From contig NZ_CP159826.1 of the NCBI RefSeq assembly GCF_047729875.1, positions 868,001 to 932,000 of the forward strand: DNA of 64,000 bases, read 5' to 3'. The notes under the pieces are model-generated. The model saw only the letters and a program-made list of their open reading frames with translations. It was not told the origin of the DNA and made no database searches. This DNA comes from Marimicrobium sp913061115. Lineage in GTDB: Bacteria > Pseudomonadota > Gammaproteobacteria > Pseudomonadales > Halieaceae. Numbering within the stretch: position 1 is the first letter of the stretch; each line of letters starts with the position of its first letter. The translations under genes and the position numbers were made by a program. Below are positions 8,070 through 16,473 of the stretch, piece after piece.

Positions 8070-9512
8070 ATGAACCTTGATAGCCAAGTAGGGCCCTATC
8101 GTATTCTGCGGCTGATTAATCAGGGCGGGCAGGGGAGTGTATTCCTCGGTTACGACAAGCGGCTGCAGCGTAGAGTGGCCATTAAAATCTACACACTTTC
8201 TGCCAAGCACGGGTCCCGCAAGCAGCTGAGGCGTGAAGCGCAATTAGTGGCTAGTATGCACAGTCACAAGGTGGTGCAGATCTACGATGTGATAGAGTCT
8301 AGTACGCACCTCGCTCTGATCATGGAATATGTGCCAGGATCGAGCTTGGAAGAGTTGCTGGCCGCGGTGCGTCCCTCGTTGGCAAGTGTGCTGACAGTAG
8401 GCGTTGACATTGCTGGGGCGCTTGCGCTCGCTCGGCAACAGCACATCGTGCATGGTGATGTGAAAGCCGCAAACGTATTGATCACCGAGTTCGGGCGAGC
8501 CAAGCTTACCGATTTCGGGATTGCTAGGGTCACAGGAGAGGAGCCATCTCGGCAATGGGCGGCGGGAAGCTTTCATGCCCTATCTCCAGAACAGTATCTT
8601 GGCTATCCGTTAGATGGACGTGCCGACCTGTTCGCTTTGGGTTGTCTGTTTTACCGCATGCTGAGCGGTGAACAGCCTTTTTTTCGTGATGGGCGGCCTG
8701 CCCCGGATTTGCTGCTAACGCACGCCGCTCGTCCCTTGAAGGACATCGTTGGCAGCGATGTGGAGCTGCCGGATCAGCTGGTAGAACTGATCGACGGGCT
8801 TCTGCAAAAAGACCCTGCTAAGAGAGCCAATCACGTGCACAAGGTACGACAGGTATTGCGGTCGCTGTTGCGGAGGCTTCCGATATCATCTGGCAATAGT
8901 CTATTGCTTGAGGCTGGCCCCTATTTTCGGCGTGAATCCCCCGCCCATATCCCTCTATTGATACCTAAGGGCTTGGCACGCCAGAGACAGTTTGCACCGG
9001 TGCACTCCGGCACGAGAGTCGCCGGATTCTGGCGTCGGATAACAGCGCTCAGGTGGCCAGTTCGCGCAGCTGCTGCGCTTGCCATTGTGATTATGATTAC
9101 GGTAGCGTCAGTGCTAACCCTGCAAAGCAGGGTGACACCTATTGGGTTCGCGTTGCCGATAACCTCTGTGACCGCAGAAATGGAATTACTACCCGGCATT
9201 TCCCCTGCTTGGCTGGTGCAGGAGGTGAAGAACGCGCTGGCGGAACAGCTGGGTAGGCTCCGGGTCATCGGTCCGGTTGGGGCCGTTCCCAGAACCACCT
9301 ACTATTCTGCCGGAGAAACCACGAATTGGAACGAGGCGCCCGAGCTGGGTATTCAAATTAGTCTGCACTGTGCGGCGAACCTGTGTGTGTTTGCGATTCA
9401 TCGTGAGCAATCGGGTTTGCGTGTTAACCAGCAGGGTATTTTGTTTTCAGATATGTCGATGCAGCAGTGGCGGGATATAGTGCGCAGTACGACGTTGGCG
9501 CTCTATCACTGA
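8070..9512 (+). CDS. membrane-anchored Ser/Thr protein kinase (PknB-like, non-RD)
   Basis: A 480-residue protein. The kinase domain spans residues about 10-270: glycine loop INQGGQGSVFLG, the ATP lysine K39 in VAIK, αC Glu in LRREAQL, catalytic loop HGDVKAAN (D130, K132, N135) and DFG at 148-150. The HGD replaces HRD, so it is a non-RD kinase with the other catalytic residues intact. A single membrane helix follows at about 331-351. It is followed by a 130-residue periplasmic domain with LLPGISPAWLVQEV and AEQLGRLRVIGP, reminiscent of TolB-like 'N' domains, plus one Cys pair that may form a disulfide. The ATG at 8070 is 4 bp after the FHA activator stop, so they form one transcript and probably one pathway: periplasmic cue, kinase, FHA activator, sigma-54 promoter. 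That chain is inference. Confidence 0.88.
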   Translation: MNLDSQVGPYRILRLINQGGQGSVFLGYDKRLQRRVAIKIYTLSAKHGSRKQLRREAQLVASMHSHKVVQIYDVIESSTHLALIMEYVPGSSLEELLAAVRPSLASVLTVGVDIAGALALARQQHIVHGDVKAANVLITEFGRAKLTDFGIARVTGEEPSRQWAAGSFHALSPEQYLGYPLDGRADLFALGCLFYRMLSGEQPFFRDGRPAPDLLLTHAARPLKDIVGSDVELPDQLVELIDGLLQKDPAKRANHVHKVRQVLRSLLRRLPISSGNSLLLEAGPYFRRESPAHIPLLIPKGLARQRQFAPVHSGTRVAGFWRRITALRWPVRAAAALAIVIMITVASVLTLQSRVTPIGFALPITSVTAEMELLPGISPAWLVQEVKNALAEQLGRLRVIGPVGAVPRTTYYSAGETTNWNEAPELGIQISLHCAANLCVFAIHREQSGLRVNQQGILFSDMSMQQWRDIVRSTTLALYH

Positions 9513-9540
9513 TCTATACGAAGGCCACGCTGCAGGCCAA

Positions 9541-9557
9541 GGCCATGTGTGATGGCC
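9541..9557. other. hairpin between convergent genes
   Basis: A short perfect inverted repeat (GGCCAT / ATGGCC, 5-base loop) lies between the convergent kinase and PanE-like genes. No T-run follows on either strand, so it is at best a weak or Rho-assisted stop. Confidence 0.3.
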
Positions 9558-9598
9558 GAGACAATGCTATGGGTAGTCAATTTTTCAACGACAGAGCG

Positions 9599-10501
9599 TC
9601 AGCATTGATGGCTTTTTATGCTCTTCAATAATGCACGGTTGTGAGGGGCATCAATTCCATGTTGGTCTGCGACTTGCAGCAGGAAGCCAGTAATGTAATC
9701 AATTTCGGTGCGCCTGCCATTCTCGACATCCTGCAGCATCGAAGAACGATTGTTTGCAGTGGCCGCAATGACCCCCGCGATCAACTGTGGCAATGCTGCG
9801 GCAATCGCGGTAAAGCCAGCCGCCCGAGTAATCTTGCAGACCTCACCACACAAGGTCGTCACTTGCGTGATTAACTCTGGGTCCTGGCTGAGTTCGCCAT
9901 TGGCACAGTTGTGCAAGGCGGTCAGAGGGTTGATGATGCAATTGATCGCCATTTTTGACCATAGTGCTGCCTCAATATCGCTATCCCACAAGCAGGTGTC
10001 AATTGCATCAGACCACTGTTCAAACCATGGAGGGGGTTTCTTTTCACCCTGCTTGCCAATGCGCGTCTTTCCCCGACCGGTATGCTGAATATGCTGCGGC
10101 GCTAGACAGTAAGCGCCCTCGGTCGTGGTGCCACAAAAAATGTTCAGGTGTGGCCAATCTGCGGCCAACTGCTCTGCGAGACCCATGCCATTCACCAGCA
10201 GCACGACTACGCTGTCTTCGCTTAAGAGGTGTGCAATGCTCGCCACGGCCTCGCTTACGTCGTATGCCTTTGTTGTGATCACTAGATGGGAAATAGGCGC
10301 ATGGCTATTAGGCGTCACAACGGGTACGTGTTGTTCGCTGCGAATGCCCCCGTGTTCTGTGATTATCGGCAGCGATGCTGGCGACGTTCCTTCGCGCATG
10401 ATCAGCGAAATATCGCATCCACTACTGCGAAGGTGCCCTGCGTATAGGCAACCTATCGCCCCGGCGCCCAATAGATGCCAGTGCGGCTGCTGTGTCGTCA
10501 A
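9599..10501 (-). CDS. 2-dehydropantoate 2-reductase family protein
   Basis: A 300-residue NADPH-dependent reductase of the ketopantoate reductase (PanE/ApbA) family, which reduces 2-dehydropantoate to pantoate for CoA synthesis. The Rossmann motif LLGAGAIGCLYAG is at residues 10-22. The catalytic lysine-containing VITTKAYDV is near 75. The second catalytic lysine and Asn are in ALWSKMAINCIINPLTALH near 185-203. The C-terminal dimer/substrate helix includes SSMLQDVENGRRTEIDYITG. The apparent start is a TTG that overlaps the stop of a 13-codon leader with a much better ribosome site. Members of the family vary in substrate, so I give no symbol. Confidence 0.88.
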   Translation of the reverse strand: MTTQQPHWHLLGAGAIGCLYAGHLRSSGCDISLIMREGTSPASLPIITEHGGIRSEQHVPVVTPNSHAPISHLVITTKAYDVSEAVASIAHLLSEDSVVVLLVNGMGLAEQLAADWPHLNIFCGTTTEGAYCLAPQHIQHTGRGKTRIGKQGEKKPPPWFEQWSDAIDTCLWDSDIEAALWSKMAINCIINPLTALHNCANGELSQDPELITQVTTLCGEVCKITRAAGFTAIAAALPQLIAGVIAATANNRSSMLQDVENGRRTEIDYITGFLLQVADQHGIDAPHNRALLKSIKSHQC

Positions 10502-10539
10502 AATACGTAGATTGGGCTTGAAAACGGGTTGTGTCGCAT
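10498..10539 (-). CDS. possible 13-residue leader peptide upstream of the PanE-like gene
   Basis: An ATG at 10539 preceded by AAGGAG (complement of 10550-10555) opens a 13-codon frame reading MRHNPFSSPIYVF. Its TGA overlaps the TTG of the reductase (TTGA). The layout suggests translational coupling. Alternatively, one base may have been lost, so that the strong ATG was once the true N-terminus of the reductase. Coding potential alone cannot prove so short a peptide. Confidence 0.3.
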   Translation of the reverse strand: MRHNPFSSPIYVF

Positions 10540-10721
10540 GACTTTGTGACTCCTTTTTTTAGGACCTAGAGCGGGAAACATTGTACACCCAGCGGACACG
10601 ATGGGGCGCATAGTCCCAGCGTTGCCCGGCAGCTCGAGACTATACGCATAGGGCGCCGTATATTGTGTGAGTAGCGCCCTAGCGTTATGTGTTACTGCCA
10701 AGGTCTATCACTGAGACACTT

Positions 10722-11498
10722 TCATATAGGCTTCACTGCGGCCTCTGCCTGGCGACGGAAAACCATAACATGCTGCCAAGGAAGGTTATCATGCAATTGG
10801 TCCAGCACTAAACCGACAGCGGCCATTTCGCGCTTGGCTTGAGCTACACTCATCTTGTGCAGCCGCTTGATTGGCACGGCGAGGTCCTCTTCACGGTATT
10901 CTACCAGTACGATTCTGCCGTCTTCAGACAGTGCGTCTACGACGCGCGTCATGACTTCGCGAGGGAAAGAAAACTCATGATAAGCATCGACCATCAGGAC
11001 TAGGTCTACCGTATTATCGGGTAGCATTGGGTCGGTTTCTGTGGCCAGGATCGAAACGATATTGGCAATTTTTCCCGCGCGGGCCCGTTCTTCGATGATT
11101 GTTAGCATCTCGGGTTGAATATCCACTGCCAATACGCGGCCTGTTGGGCCTACCAATCGGGCGATGGGTAGCGAGAAGTAGCCGGTGCCAGCGCCAATAT
11201 CCGCCACCGTGTCCCCCGGGTGCAGCGCCAGCAAGCTGAGCAGCAGATCCGTCCGCTCCTTCTGTTCTCGCTCAGGCCTTTCTAGCCAAGTTGCGCCGCG
11301 ATGGCCCATCACATGGGCAATTTCCCTGCCCATATAGACTTTGCCGATGCCATCGCGGTTAGGTTGATCATAGCTATAGTAGTTGTCATCCGTATCCGGT
11401 TCGGCGGATGCCTGAGCCATAAACAGCAGACCGGCAACGATTGCGGCGAGGCTGCCGAGTTTGAGAGTGAGTTGCATTGAGTGAAGTTTGTGAGCCAT
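10722..11498 (-). CDS. exported class I SAM-dependent methyltransferase
   Basis: A 258-residue protein from the ATG at 11498; an ATG 51 bp upstream in the same frame would overlap the preceding gene. Residues 1-33 look like a Sec signal peptide: basic start, LGSLAAIVAGLLFMAQ, then ASA before EPD. The rest is a Rossmann methyltransferase with motif I VADIGAGTGYFSLPIA, motif II Asp in VLAVDIQPEM and motif IV LVLMVDAYHEF. Periplasmic location is odd because SAM is cytosolic, yet this type of signal-bearing methyltransferase recurs in proteobacteria. The substrate is unknown. It follows a DUF6482 gene by 19 bp and is probably co-transcribed. Confidence 0.85.
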   Translation of the reverse strand: MAHKLHSMQLTLKLGSLAAIVAGLLFMAQASAEPDTDDNYYSYDQPNRDGIGKVYMGREIAHVMGHRGATWLERPEREQKERTDLLLSLLALHPGDTVADIGAGTGYFSLPIARLVGPTGRVLAVDIQPEMLTIIEERARAGKIANIVSILATETDPMLPDNTVDLVLMVDAYHEFSFPREVMTRVVDALSEDGRIVLVEYREEDLAVPIKRLHKMSVAQAKREMAAVGLVLDQLHDNLPWQHVMVFRRQAEAAVKPI

Positions 11499-11517
11499 TT
11501 TCTGATGCCGTGACCGA

Positions 11518-11838
11518 TTAATGAATAATAGGTTCAGGGTACATTTCATGTGACAAGTTGACCTCCAGCGCGTTACTGGACTCTCTCGGTGGCTGCCCGA
11601 TCATTTCATCATAGGCGGACTCGTGCCGCAGGGTGATTGTACCAACGGGTAAAACCTGAAGCATTTCCCTTATGTTCTGCAAGCTTCGGCTGCTAATAGC
11701 TTTGCCCTTTTTATCCACCAGCAGATGAGGCCCGCTGGGTAAAGCTACCGTGACTTGATAAAGCGCCTGCTCGAGGGAGTGGATAGTAACATCAGCGGCA
11801 TCGGTTAATGCGGCAAACTGGATGATGGAAAGTCTCAT
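11518..11838 (-). CDS. DUF6482 family protein
   Basis: A 106-residue soluble protein with no signal or membrane helix. The centre reads LYQVTVALPSGPHLLVDKKG followed by SRSLQNIREML. This is the compact beta-beta-alpha pattern of the DUF6482 family, small uncharacterised proteins of marine gammaproteobacteria. It precedes the exported methyltransferase by 19 bp on the same strand. Function is not known; identification by pattern is moderate. Confidence 0.65.
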   Translation of the reverse strand: MRLSIIQFAALTDAADVTIHSLEQALYQVTVALPSGPHLLVDKKGKAISSRSLQNIREMLQVLPVGTITLRHESAYDEMIGQPPRESSNALEVNLSHEMYPEPIIH

Positions 11839-11972
11839 AATTCTACTCCCTCTTTACTTACTGACGCCGGTTTTAAGCGACAACGGACACCTTTATAACT
11901 GGCCTATAGATGTACGCGTATTGGCTGTATTTGGATTCAATCCAAGCGCTCGATTCAAACGTAATCAATAAC

Positions 11973-12293
11973 ATGTCGAAATACCAGATAACATTCGCGA
12001 CCCGGCGCAGTGTGGTAGGTCCTTGCCCTTTTTGTCAGAGACCACAACCGCTCACATTTCACCATCTTATTCCCCGAAAACTGCATCGTCGGCGGCGCTA
12101 TCAGCGCAATTTTAGCCGCGAGTCACTGCGCAGGGGGATTTATACCTGCCGTGACTGTCATGATGCAATCCATCGGACCTATGACGAGCAGCAGTTGGCC
12201 GCAGCCTATGCTTCTCCTGCAGCAATCGACTCTGACCCTGTGTTGAGGCGCCATTTTACTTGGCTATCTCGGCAGCGCCGCGATTACGGCTGA
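11973..12293 (+). CDS. HNH-family nuclease domain protein
   Basis: A 106-residue basic protein with two CxxC zinc knuckles (GPCPFCQ and TCRDCHD) bracketing FHHLIPRKLHRR and ending in AIHRTY. This is the beta-beta-alpha-metal HNH arrangement, with the catalytic His in FHHL and the later His in CRDCHDAIH. The ATG at 11973 begins just before the conserved core; an in-frame ATG at 11910 would add 21 residues with no family look. No methylase or restriction subunit is adjacent, so a stand-alone housekeeping or repair role is more likely than restriction. Single-gene unit between divergent neighbours. Confidence 0.75.
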   Translation: MSKYQITFATRRSVVGPCPFCQRPQPLTFHHLIPRKLHRRRRYQRNFSRESLRRGIYTCRDCHDAIHRTYDEQQLAAAYASPAAIDSDPVLRRHFTWLSRQRRDYG

Positions 12294-12406
12294 TTTCATC
12301 GGGAGGCCGTGCTGCAGGTTTTGTCTGTAGCGGATGGGTAACCCAAAGCGCTGGGCAGCGCGGTATTGCAAAAGAGAATTCGCAGCCACCGTTTGATTGC
12401 AGCGCC

Positions 12407-12823
12407 TTAGCCTTCAACATCGTCGACGTCGATCTGACCGGTCAAGCGCCTGCGAATGTGCGACCAGGACATCCCCGTTGCCAATATTATCGACAGTAAA
12501 AGTAGCGCCAGATAGGCGATAACTCCGGTCGAATGAATGCTTAGCCAACCAATATCCACCAGCAACCAGACGATAGCAGCGAACAGCGCGGCGCCAAGAG
12601 AGACCCCTAGCCACCCTAGAGATAGCAAAGTCGCACGCAAATAGATAATCCAAGCTATCAGCAACACCAGGCCAACGATTGCCAACACAGGTCCAAACGT
12701 TACGCCCTCAGACATTAACCAGCCGATATAAGAGTAGCCGCTAGGGTTGTATGTTCCGAAGACCAGCGCTGCGGCGAACCCCCAGCGCGCTACAAAACTC
12801 CCCGTCGTGAAATTTTTGGCCAT
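12407..12823 (-). CDS. DUF6524 family four-helix membrane protein
   Basis: A 138-residue protein with four predicted membrane helices and a short charged C-tail. It begins NFTTGSFVARWGFAAALVF and has TYNPSGYSYIGWL, which is the hallmark of the DUF6524 family of small inner-membrane proteins. Its function is unknown. It is a single gene, convergent with the HNH gene and divergent from yajQ. The 263-bp gap to yajQ holds only AT-rich, promoter-like sequence. Confidence 0.7.
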   Translation of the reverse strand: MAKNFTTGSFVARWGFAAALVFGTYNPSGYSYIGWLMSEGVTFGPVLAIVGLVLLIAWIIYLRATLLSLGWLGVSLGAALFAAIVWLLVDIGWLSIHSTGVIAYLALLLLSIILATGMSWSHIRRRLTGQIDVDDVEG

Positions 12824-13086
12824 ATCACTTCCTGCTAAACCGTTGGTTTTTCTTTGCGCTGAACACGTTAGCCAACTGCAGTCGCCAATTCAAGGTTAAT
12901 CGTTGCGGCCTCGCGCACATAGCGCCCTTTTGTTATTCGCAATGCATGAGGGGCTAGCACGCGGGCCTCAGGTACAACAACCTTTATCCGTCATTCGCTG
13001 TGTTTGTTGCCAACGTCTTCTATGAAAACCGATCTCAGCGCATTACTATGTGATTTTAAATTCTGCCGAATTTGGAGTGAGACACT

Positions 13087-13569
13087 ATGCCATCGTTTGA
13101 TGTTGTTTCGGAAGTGGATATACACCAGTTGACTAATGCTGTCGATCAGGCAGCAAGGATTGTGGGTAATCGGTTCGACTTCAAGGGCATTGAGGCCTCT
13201 TTTGAGCGTGAAGAGCGCAGCGTGGTGCTAACCGCCGAAGCGGAGTTTCAGGTGAGCCAAATGGAAGATATGTTACGCGCTGCGCTGATCAAATGCGATA
13301 TTGATCCTGCAGCTATGGATGTCTCGGACATGCTGACGACGGGAAAGACCGTGCGCGCAACGGTCGTGCTGCGTCACGGGTTAGAAGCCAGCCAGTGTAA
13401 GGCGATCGTTAAGCGGATTAAGGATGCAAAGCTGAAAGTTCAGGCTCAGATCCAGGGTGATCAGGTGCGGGTTACCGGGAAGAAGCGCGACGATTTACAG
13501 CAGGTGATGGCGCTGTTGCGCGAAGAAGACAATGGCGCACCTGTGCAGTTCAATAATTTCCGCGACTAG
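13087..13569 (+). CDS. YajQ family nucleotide-binding protein
   Basis: A 160-residue protein starting MPSFDVVSEVDIHQLTNAVD, the invariant family opening. It consists of two ferredoxin-like halves, with NRFDFKGIEASFE in the first and the KRIKDAKLKVQAQIQGDQVRVTGKKRDDLQ block in the second. YajQ proteins bind c-di-GMP in Xanthomonas, where XC_3703 partners with a LysR regulator. Other studies describe tRNA or ribosome links. A GGAG ribosome site precedes the ATG. The stop overlaps the end of the convergent kinase gene by four bases. Confidence 0.93.
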   Translation: MPSFDVVSEVDIHQLTNAVDQAARIVGNRFDFKGIEASFEREERSVVLTAEAEFQVSQMEDMLRAALIKCDIDPAAMDVSDMLTTGKTVRATVVLRHGLEASQCKAIVKRIKDAKLKVQAQIQGDQVRVTGKKRDDLQQVMALLREEDNGAPVQFNNFRD

Positions 13570-14459
13570 GTTGAACGTTGTGAGAGAAGGTTCATAAGTG
13601 CCGCCGATTTTTCTTCGATAGCCGCCGCGTTTAAAACGGGTTTTTCCAGTGCCAGGTACCAGAGCAGTTCCAGGTACCGATAGATGCAGCTGTATTGGTG
13701 CAGTAGGCTTCGCTCCTGGGCGTCGGGGGCTCGCTCCAGATAAGTATTTATCAGGGCTTCTGCCTCTGCTGTAGACAGTAAATCGCCGTTTACAACCACC
13801 GCGAGGTCGTACCAATGGCTTCCCATGGCGCAGTATTCCCAATCGATAGCCCACAGCCTGCCAGCGCTATAAATACGGTTGGCCTGCAGCAAGTCGTTAT
13901 GACACAGTACTGCGTTAGATGGCTTGCAGTTAATCTCCGATAAAATCGCTGACACTTTGTTCGCGCTCTTTCGCAGTCCAGCGTTCAGTTGTTGACCTTT
14001 GCGTTGCAGCCGCTTTTCATACTGCAGAATCCGTTCCGCCAGATTTAGACGATGATGCCGGGCAGGCAGTTGATGGATGGCACGCAGTAATTGGCCAACG
14101 TCAGTGATGTCAAGGTTGTATGCCGCTTCCGGTGCCAGATAGTCGCAAACGAGACTGCCCAGTTCAGGATTGAAGTAGCGTGGATGGGGCGCGAGTCCGA
14201 CACTGTGGGCCGCTTCCAGCGTGCGCCATTCTGTTTGCCGGTTGAGCCCATTGGATGCTGGTTCTAGCCCGTCGATACGCACGACGAAGTGCTGCCCTGA
14301 TTCAACCAGCACGCTAAAATTACTGACGCCGGCAGTCAGGATGCGCACAACGTTCGGGGCGCGGGTCAGTTCAGGAGTACAGTGCCAGTGCGGCCACTGC
14401 GAGAGGGTCTGCTCTAGCTTTAACTGGATGTTGCGCGGCAGTGCGCGGACCATTGGCAT
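13566..14459 (-). CDS. choline/aminoglycoside-kinase-fold phosphotransferase
   Basis: A 297-residue APH/ChoK-fold kinase. The N-lobe carries LTAGVSNFSVLVES followed by FVVRIDG, where Arg replaces the usual ATP lysine region. The catalytic loop CHNDLLQANRIY (HxDxxxxN) and the metal motif AIDWEYC are intact. Substrates in this fold include choline, ethanolamine, thiamine and small alcohols; the sequence does not decide among them. Nearest analogues by look are ThiK/LicA-like proteins. It overlaps the 3' end of yajQ by 4 bp, end to end. Confidence 0.8.
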   Translation of the reverse strand: MPMVRALPRNIQLKLEQTLSQWPHWHCTPELTRAPNVVRILTAGVSNFSVLVESGQHFVVRIDGLEPASNGLNRQTEWRTLEAAHSVGLAPHPRYFNPELGSLVCDYLAPEAAYNLDITDVGQLLRAIHQLPARHHRLNLAERILQYEKRLQRKGQQLNAGLRKSANKVSAILSEINCKPSNAVLCHNDLLQANRIYSAGRLWAIDWEYCAMGSHWYDLAVVVNGDLLSTAEAEALINTYLERAPDAQERSLLHQYSCIYRYLELLWYLALEKPVLNAAAIEEKSAALMNLLSQRST

Positions 14460-14562
14460 TGCCTCTCATGATTGCATGATAAGTATAGGCCGCTTACACT
14501 CTTTATCCAATACGCAAAAGCTTGGACTGTGCTGTATCGTGGTGGAGAAATGGACATAATAC

Positions 14563-15702
14563 ATGGCAGATGATCACTATTTGGAAGAGGCTCACGTAGA
14601 GGTCATAGACGGCGCTCCCGCGCTGGCATCTATTGCAGAGCTGAGGGACAGCAGACGGACGGAATTCCTCGCCATTAACCGTTACCTGTACCAGCAAACC
14701 CAGAAAATAGAACTCATGCTACTGGGCGCCTTGGATTTGCCTGCGTTGTTGGAGATATTGTTGGTCACCATGCCTCGGCATTTCTCTTTTCGAGCTTGCG
14801 AGCTGTGGTTGTTCGATCCCGAGGACACCATGGCTCACCTTCTGGCGGGTTCTGAGCGGCATGGTCAGAACTTGCAATTATGCAGTGACATCTTTCAGAT
14901 GCAGGAATTGTACGATCTAGAGCCCAATCTTATGGTTATCGATGCTACTGATTCTCGTATGTTTGAAATACTTAAGTTTTCTTCCGGTATCGATTATGCC
15001 GTGCTAGTCCCGTTGCTGGATTCCGGTCGCTTGATTGGCAGCTTGCATTTGGGGACACCTGACTCAGTGTTCTTGGGCAATGCAGAGGAACATCTGGTAG
15101 CGCATTTAGCCACCATCATCTGCGCCTGCTTCAAGGCGGCCGTCAGTCGCGAGCAAAGCACAGCGCTGACGCTACTGGATCCACTGACACTTATCGGCAA
15201 TGAATTAGGGTTTGATAAGGACATTGGCCGAGAAATATCCCGTGCTAGTCGAACGCATAAGCCGTTGACGTTGCTGCTCATTGAAGTTGATGATGTTAAC
15301 GATCTTTATGGACACTACGGAGAGCGGTGCGGCCAGTTTGTGATCAAAAAGGTCGCAGAAAGATTGTTCTCGAACCTACGTGCGACGGATATTACTGCAC
15401 GGCTGGGTCGGTCAAGGTTTGCTGTTCTGCTTCCCGTCAGTGGTGAAATGGTTAGCCTGGGTATAGCGGAACGCATGCGTAATGATATAGCGCGTTTTAC
15501 CATTGACGACGGGCGCGGGGCGGTGTTGCAAGTCTATATAAGTGCTGGCTTGGTAACCTGGGAGCCCGGCCAGTTTCCTGCGGTGGATATGCAGCAACTG
15601 GCACGGCAGATGCACGTAGTGGGTAACAAAGCCCTTGACGATGTGATGGCCCGGGGTGGTAATTGTGTGGGGCAATCTCGCCTCAGTACTATGGTTTTTT
15701 GA
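14563..15702 (+). CDS. GAF (DUF484-like) plus degenerate GGDEF protein, probable c-di-GMP sensor
   Basis: 379 residues, cytoplasmic. Residues about 50-195 form a GAF-type sensor resembling the DUF484 family (PRHFSFRACELWLFDPED, then YAVLVPLLDSGRLIGSLHLG). Residues about 200-340 are a GGDEF domain: LTLLDPLTLIGNELGFDKDI, LLLIEVDDVNDLYGHYGERCG. The active-site signature has become GRSRF at 282-286, so diguanylate cyclase activity should be lost. The product-binding I-site RATD at 273-276 is intact, exactly five residues upstream. This combination is typical of c-di-GMP receptors such as PelD. yajQ, another reported c-di-GMP binder, is 1 kb upstream. The gene is followed 9 bp later by carbonic anhydrase, with the ribosome site overlapping its stop. 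Confidence 0.85.
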   Translation: MADDHYLEEAHVEVIDGAPALASIAELRDSRRTEFLAINRYLYQQTQKIELMLLGALDLPALLEILLVTMPRHFSFRACELWLFDPEDTMAHLLAGSERHGQNLQLCSDIFQMQELYDLEPNLMVIDATDSRMFEILKFSSGIDYAVLVPLLDSGRLIGSLHLGTPDSVFLGNAEEHLVAHLATIICACFKAAVSREQSTALTLLDPLTLIGNELGFDKDIGREISRASRTHKPLTLLLIEVDDVNDLYGHYGERCGQFVIKKVAERLFSNLRATDITARLGRSRFAVLLPVSGEMVSLGIAERMRNDIARFTIDDGRGAVLQVYISAGLVTWEPGQFPAVDMQQLARQMHVVGNKALDDVMARGGNCVGQSRLSTMVF

Positions 15703-15711
15703 GGGACTGCC

Positions 15712-16344
15712 GTGAGTAAGCTTGACGTTTTATTTGAAAAAAATCGGGATTGGGCTCTTAGCGTCAAAGCTAGCGATCCGCTGTTTTTTGAAAAGTTATC
15801 CGCACAACAAAGTCCTGAGTATTTATGGATAGGCTGCTCCGACAGCAGGGTGCCGGCCAACCAAATTGTTGGACTGATGCCTGGTGAAGTCTTTGTGCAT
15901 CGTAATGTTGCCAATATGGTGGTGCATACGGACTTGAATTGCCTCACGGTATTGCAGTACGCGGTCGATGTATTGAAAGTCAAGCATGTGATGGTAGTGG
16001 GTCATTATGGCTGCGGTGGTGTTGCCGCAGCTTACGAAAATGCGGACAACGGACTGATTGATAACTGGCTGCGCAATATTAAGGATGTACAGTATCATCA
16101 CCAGTTGCAGCTCGATGCGATAGAGGATAAGGCTCAGCGATTGGAGCTGCTGTGCGAATTGAATGTCGTCTCCCAAGTGTCTAATGTGTGTCACACGACT
16201 ATTGTGCAAAACGCGTGGCGGCGAGGCCAACCACTAGCGATACACGGCTGGGTTTACAGTCTTGCGGATGGCCTGCTGAAGGATCTTGATTGCACCGTCG
16301 ACAGAGCAGAACAGATTGCGGATGCGTACCGCATAGATGCCTGA
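15712..16344 (+). CDS. can: beta-carbonic anhydrase
   Basis: 210 residues; reversible hydration of CO2 to bicarbonate in the cytoplasm. Zinc ligands and the catalytic dyad are visible: C42-S-D44-S-R46 in WIGCSDSR, and H98-x2-C101 in VVGHYGCGG. The stretch PNQIVGLMPGEVFVHRNVAN is replaced by PANQIVGLMPG followed by VHRNVANMV, the normal E. coli Can-like form. The GTG at 15712 is chosen because GAGGGA (15701-15706) precedes it properly and no ATG fits. It is likely cotranscribed with the GGDEF protein. Confidence 0.95.
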   Translation: MSKLDVLFEKNRDWALSVKASDPLFFEKLSAQQSPEYLWIGCSDSRVPANQIVGLMPGEVFVHRNVANMVVHTDLNCLTVLQYAVDVLKVKHVMVVGHYGCGGVAAAYENADNGLIDNWLRNIKDVQYHHQLQLDAIEDKAQRLELLCELNVVSQVSNVCHTTIVQNAWRRGQPLAIHGWVYSLADGLLKDLDCTVDRAEQIADAYRIDA

Positions 16345-16473
16345 GCGCGCGAGACGTTAGGCAATCCAGGCAAGCAGCCGCTCGGTTGATCATCGGTGAT
16401 TAACGCTTTTCAATGCGATTTAAATTCATCGCCCCGACCAGTGAGCTTTGTGGCAAAGAGGTAAAACCTTTTA

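Noticed and set aside
6500..9512. Type VI secretion locus association of the FHA activator and kinase
   Set aside because: FHA/kinase/sigma-54 activators often accompany T6SS genes, but no Tss, Hcp, VgrG or ClpV gene is in the window.
10498..10701. 67-codon minus-strand frame upstream of the PanE-like gene
   Set aside because: Only its last 13 codons have a good ribosome site. The rest reads as non-coding sequence.
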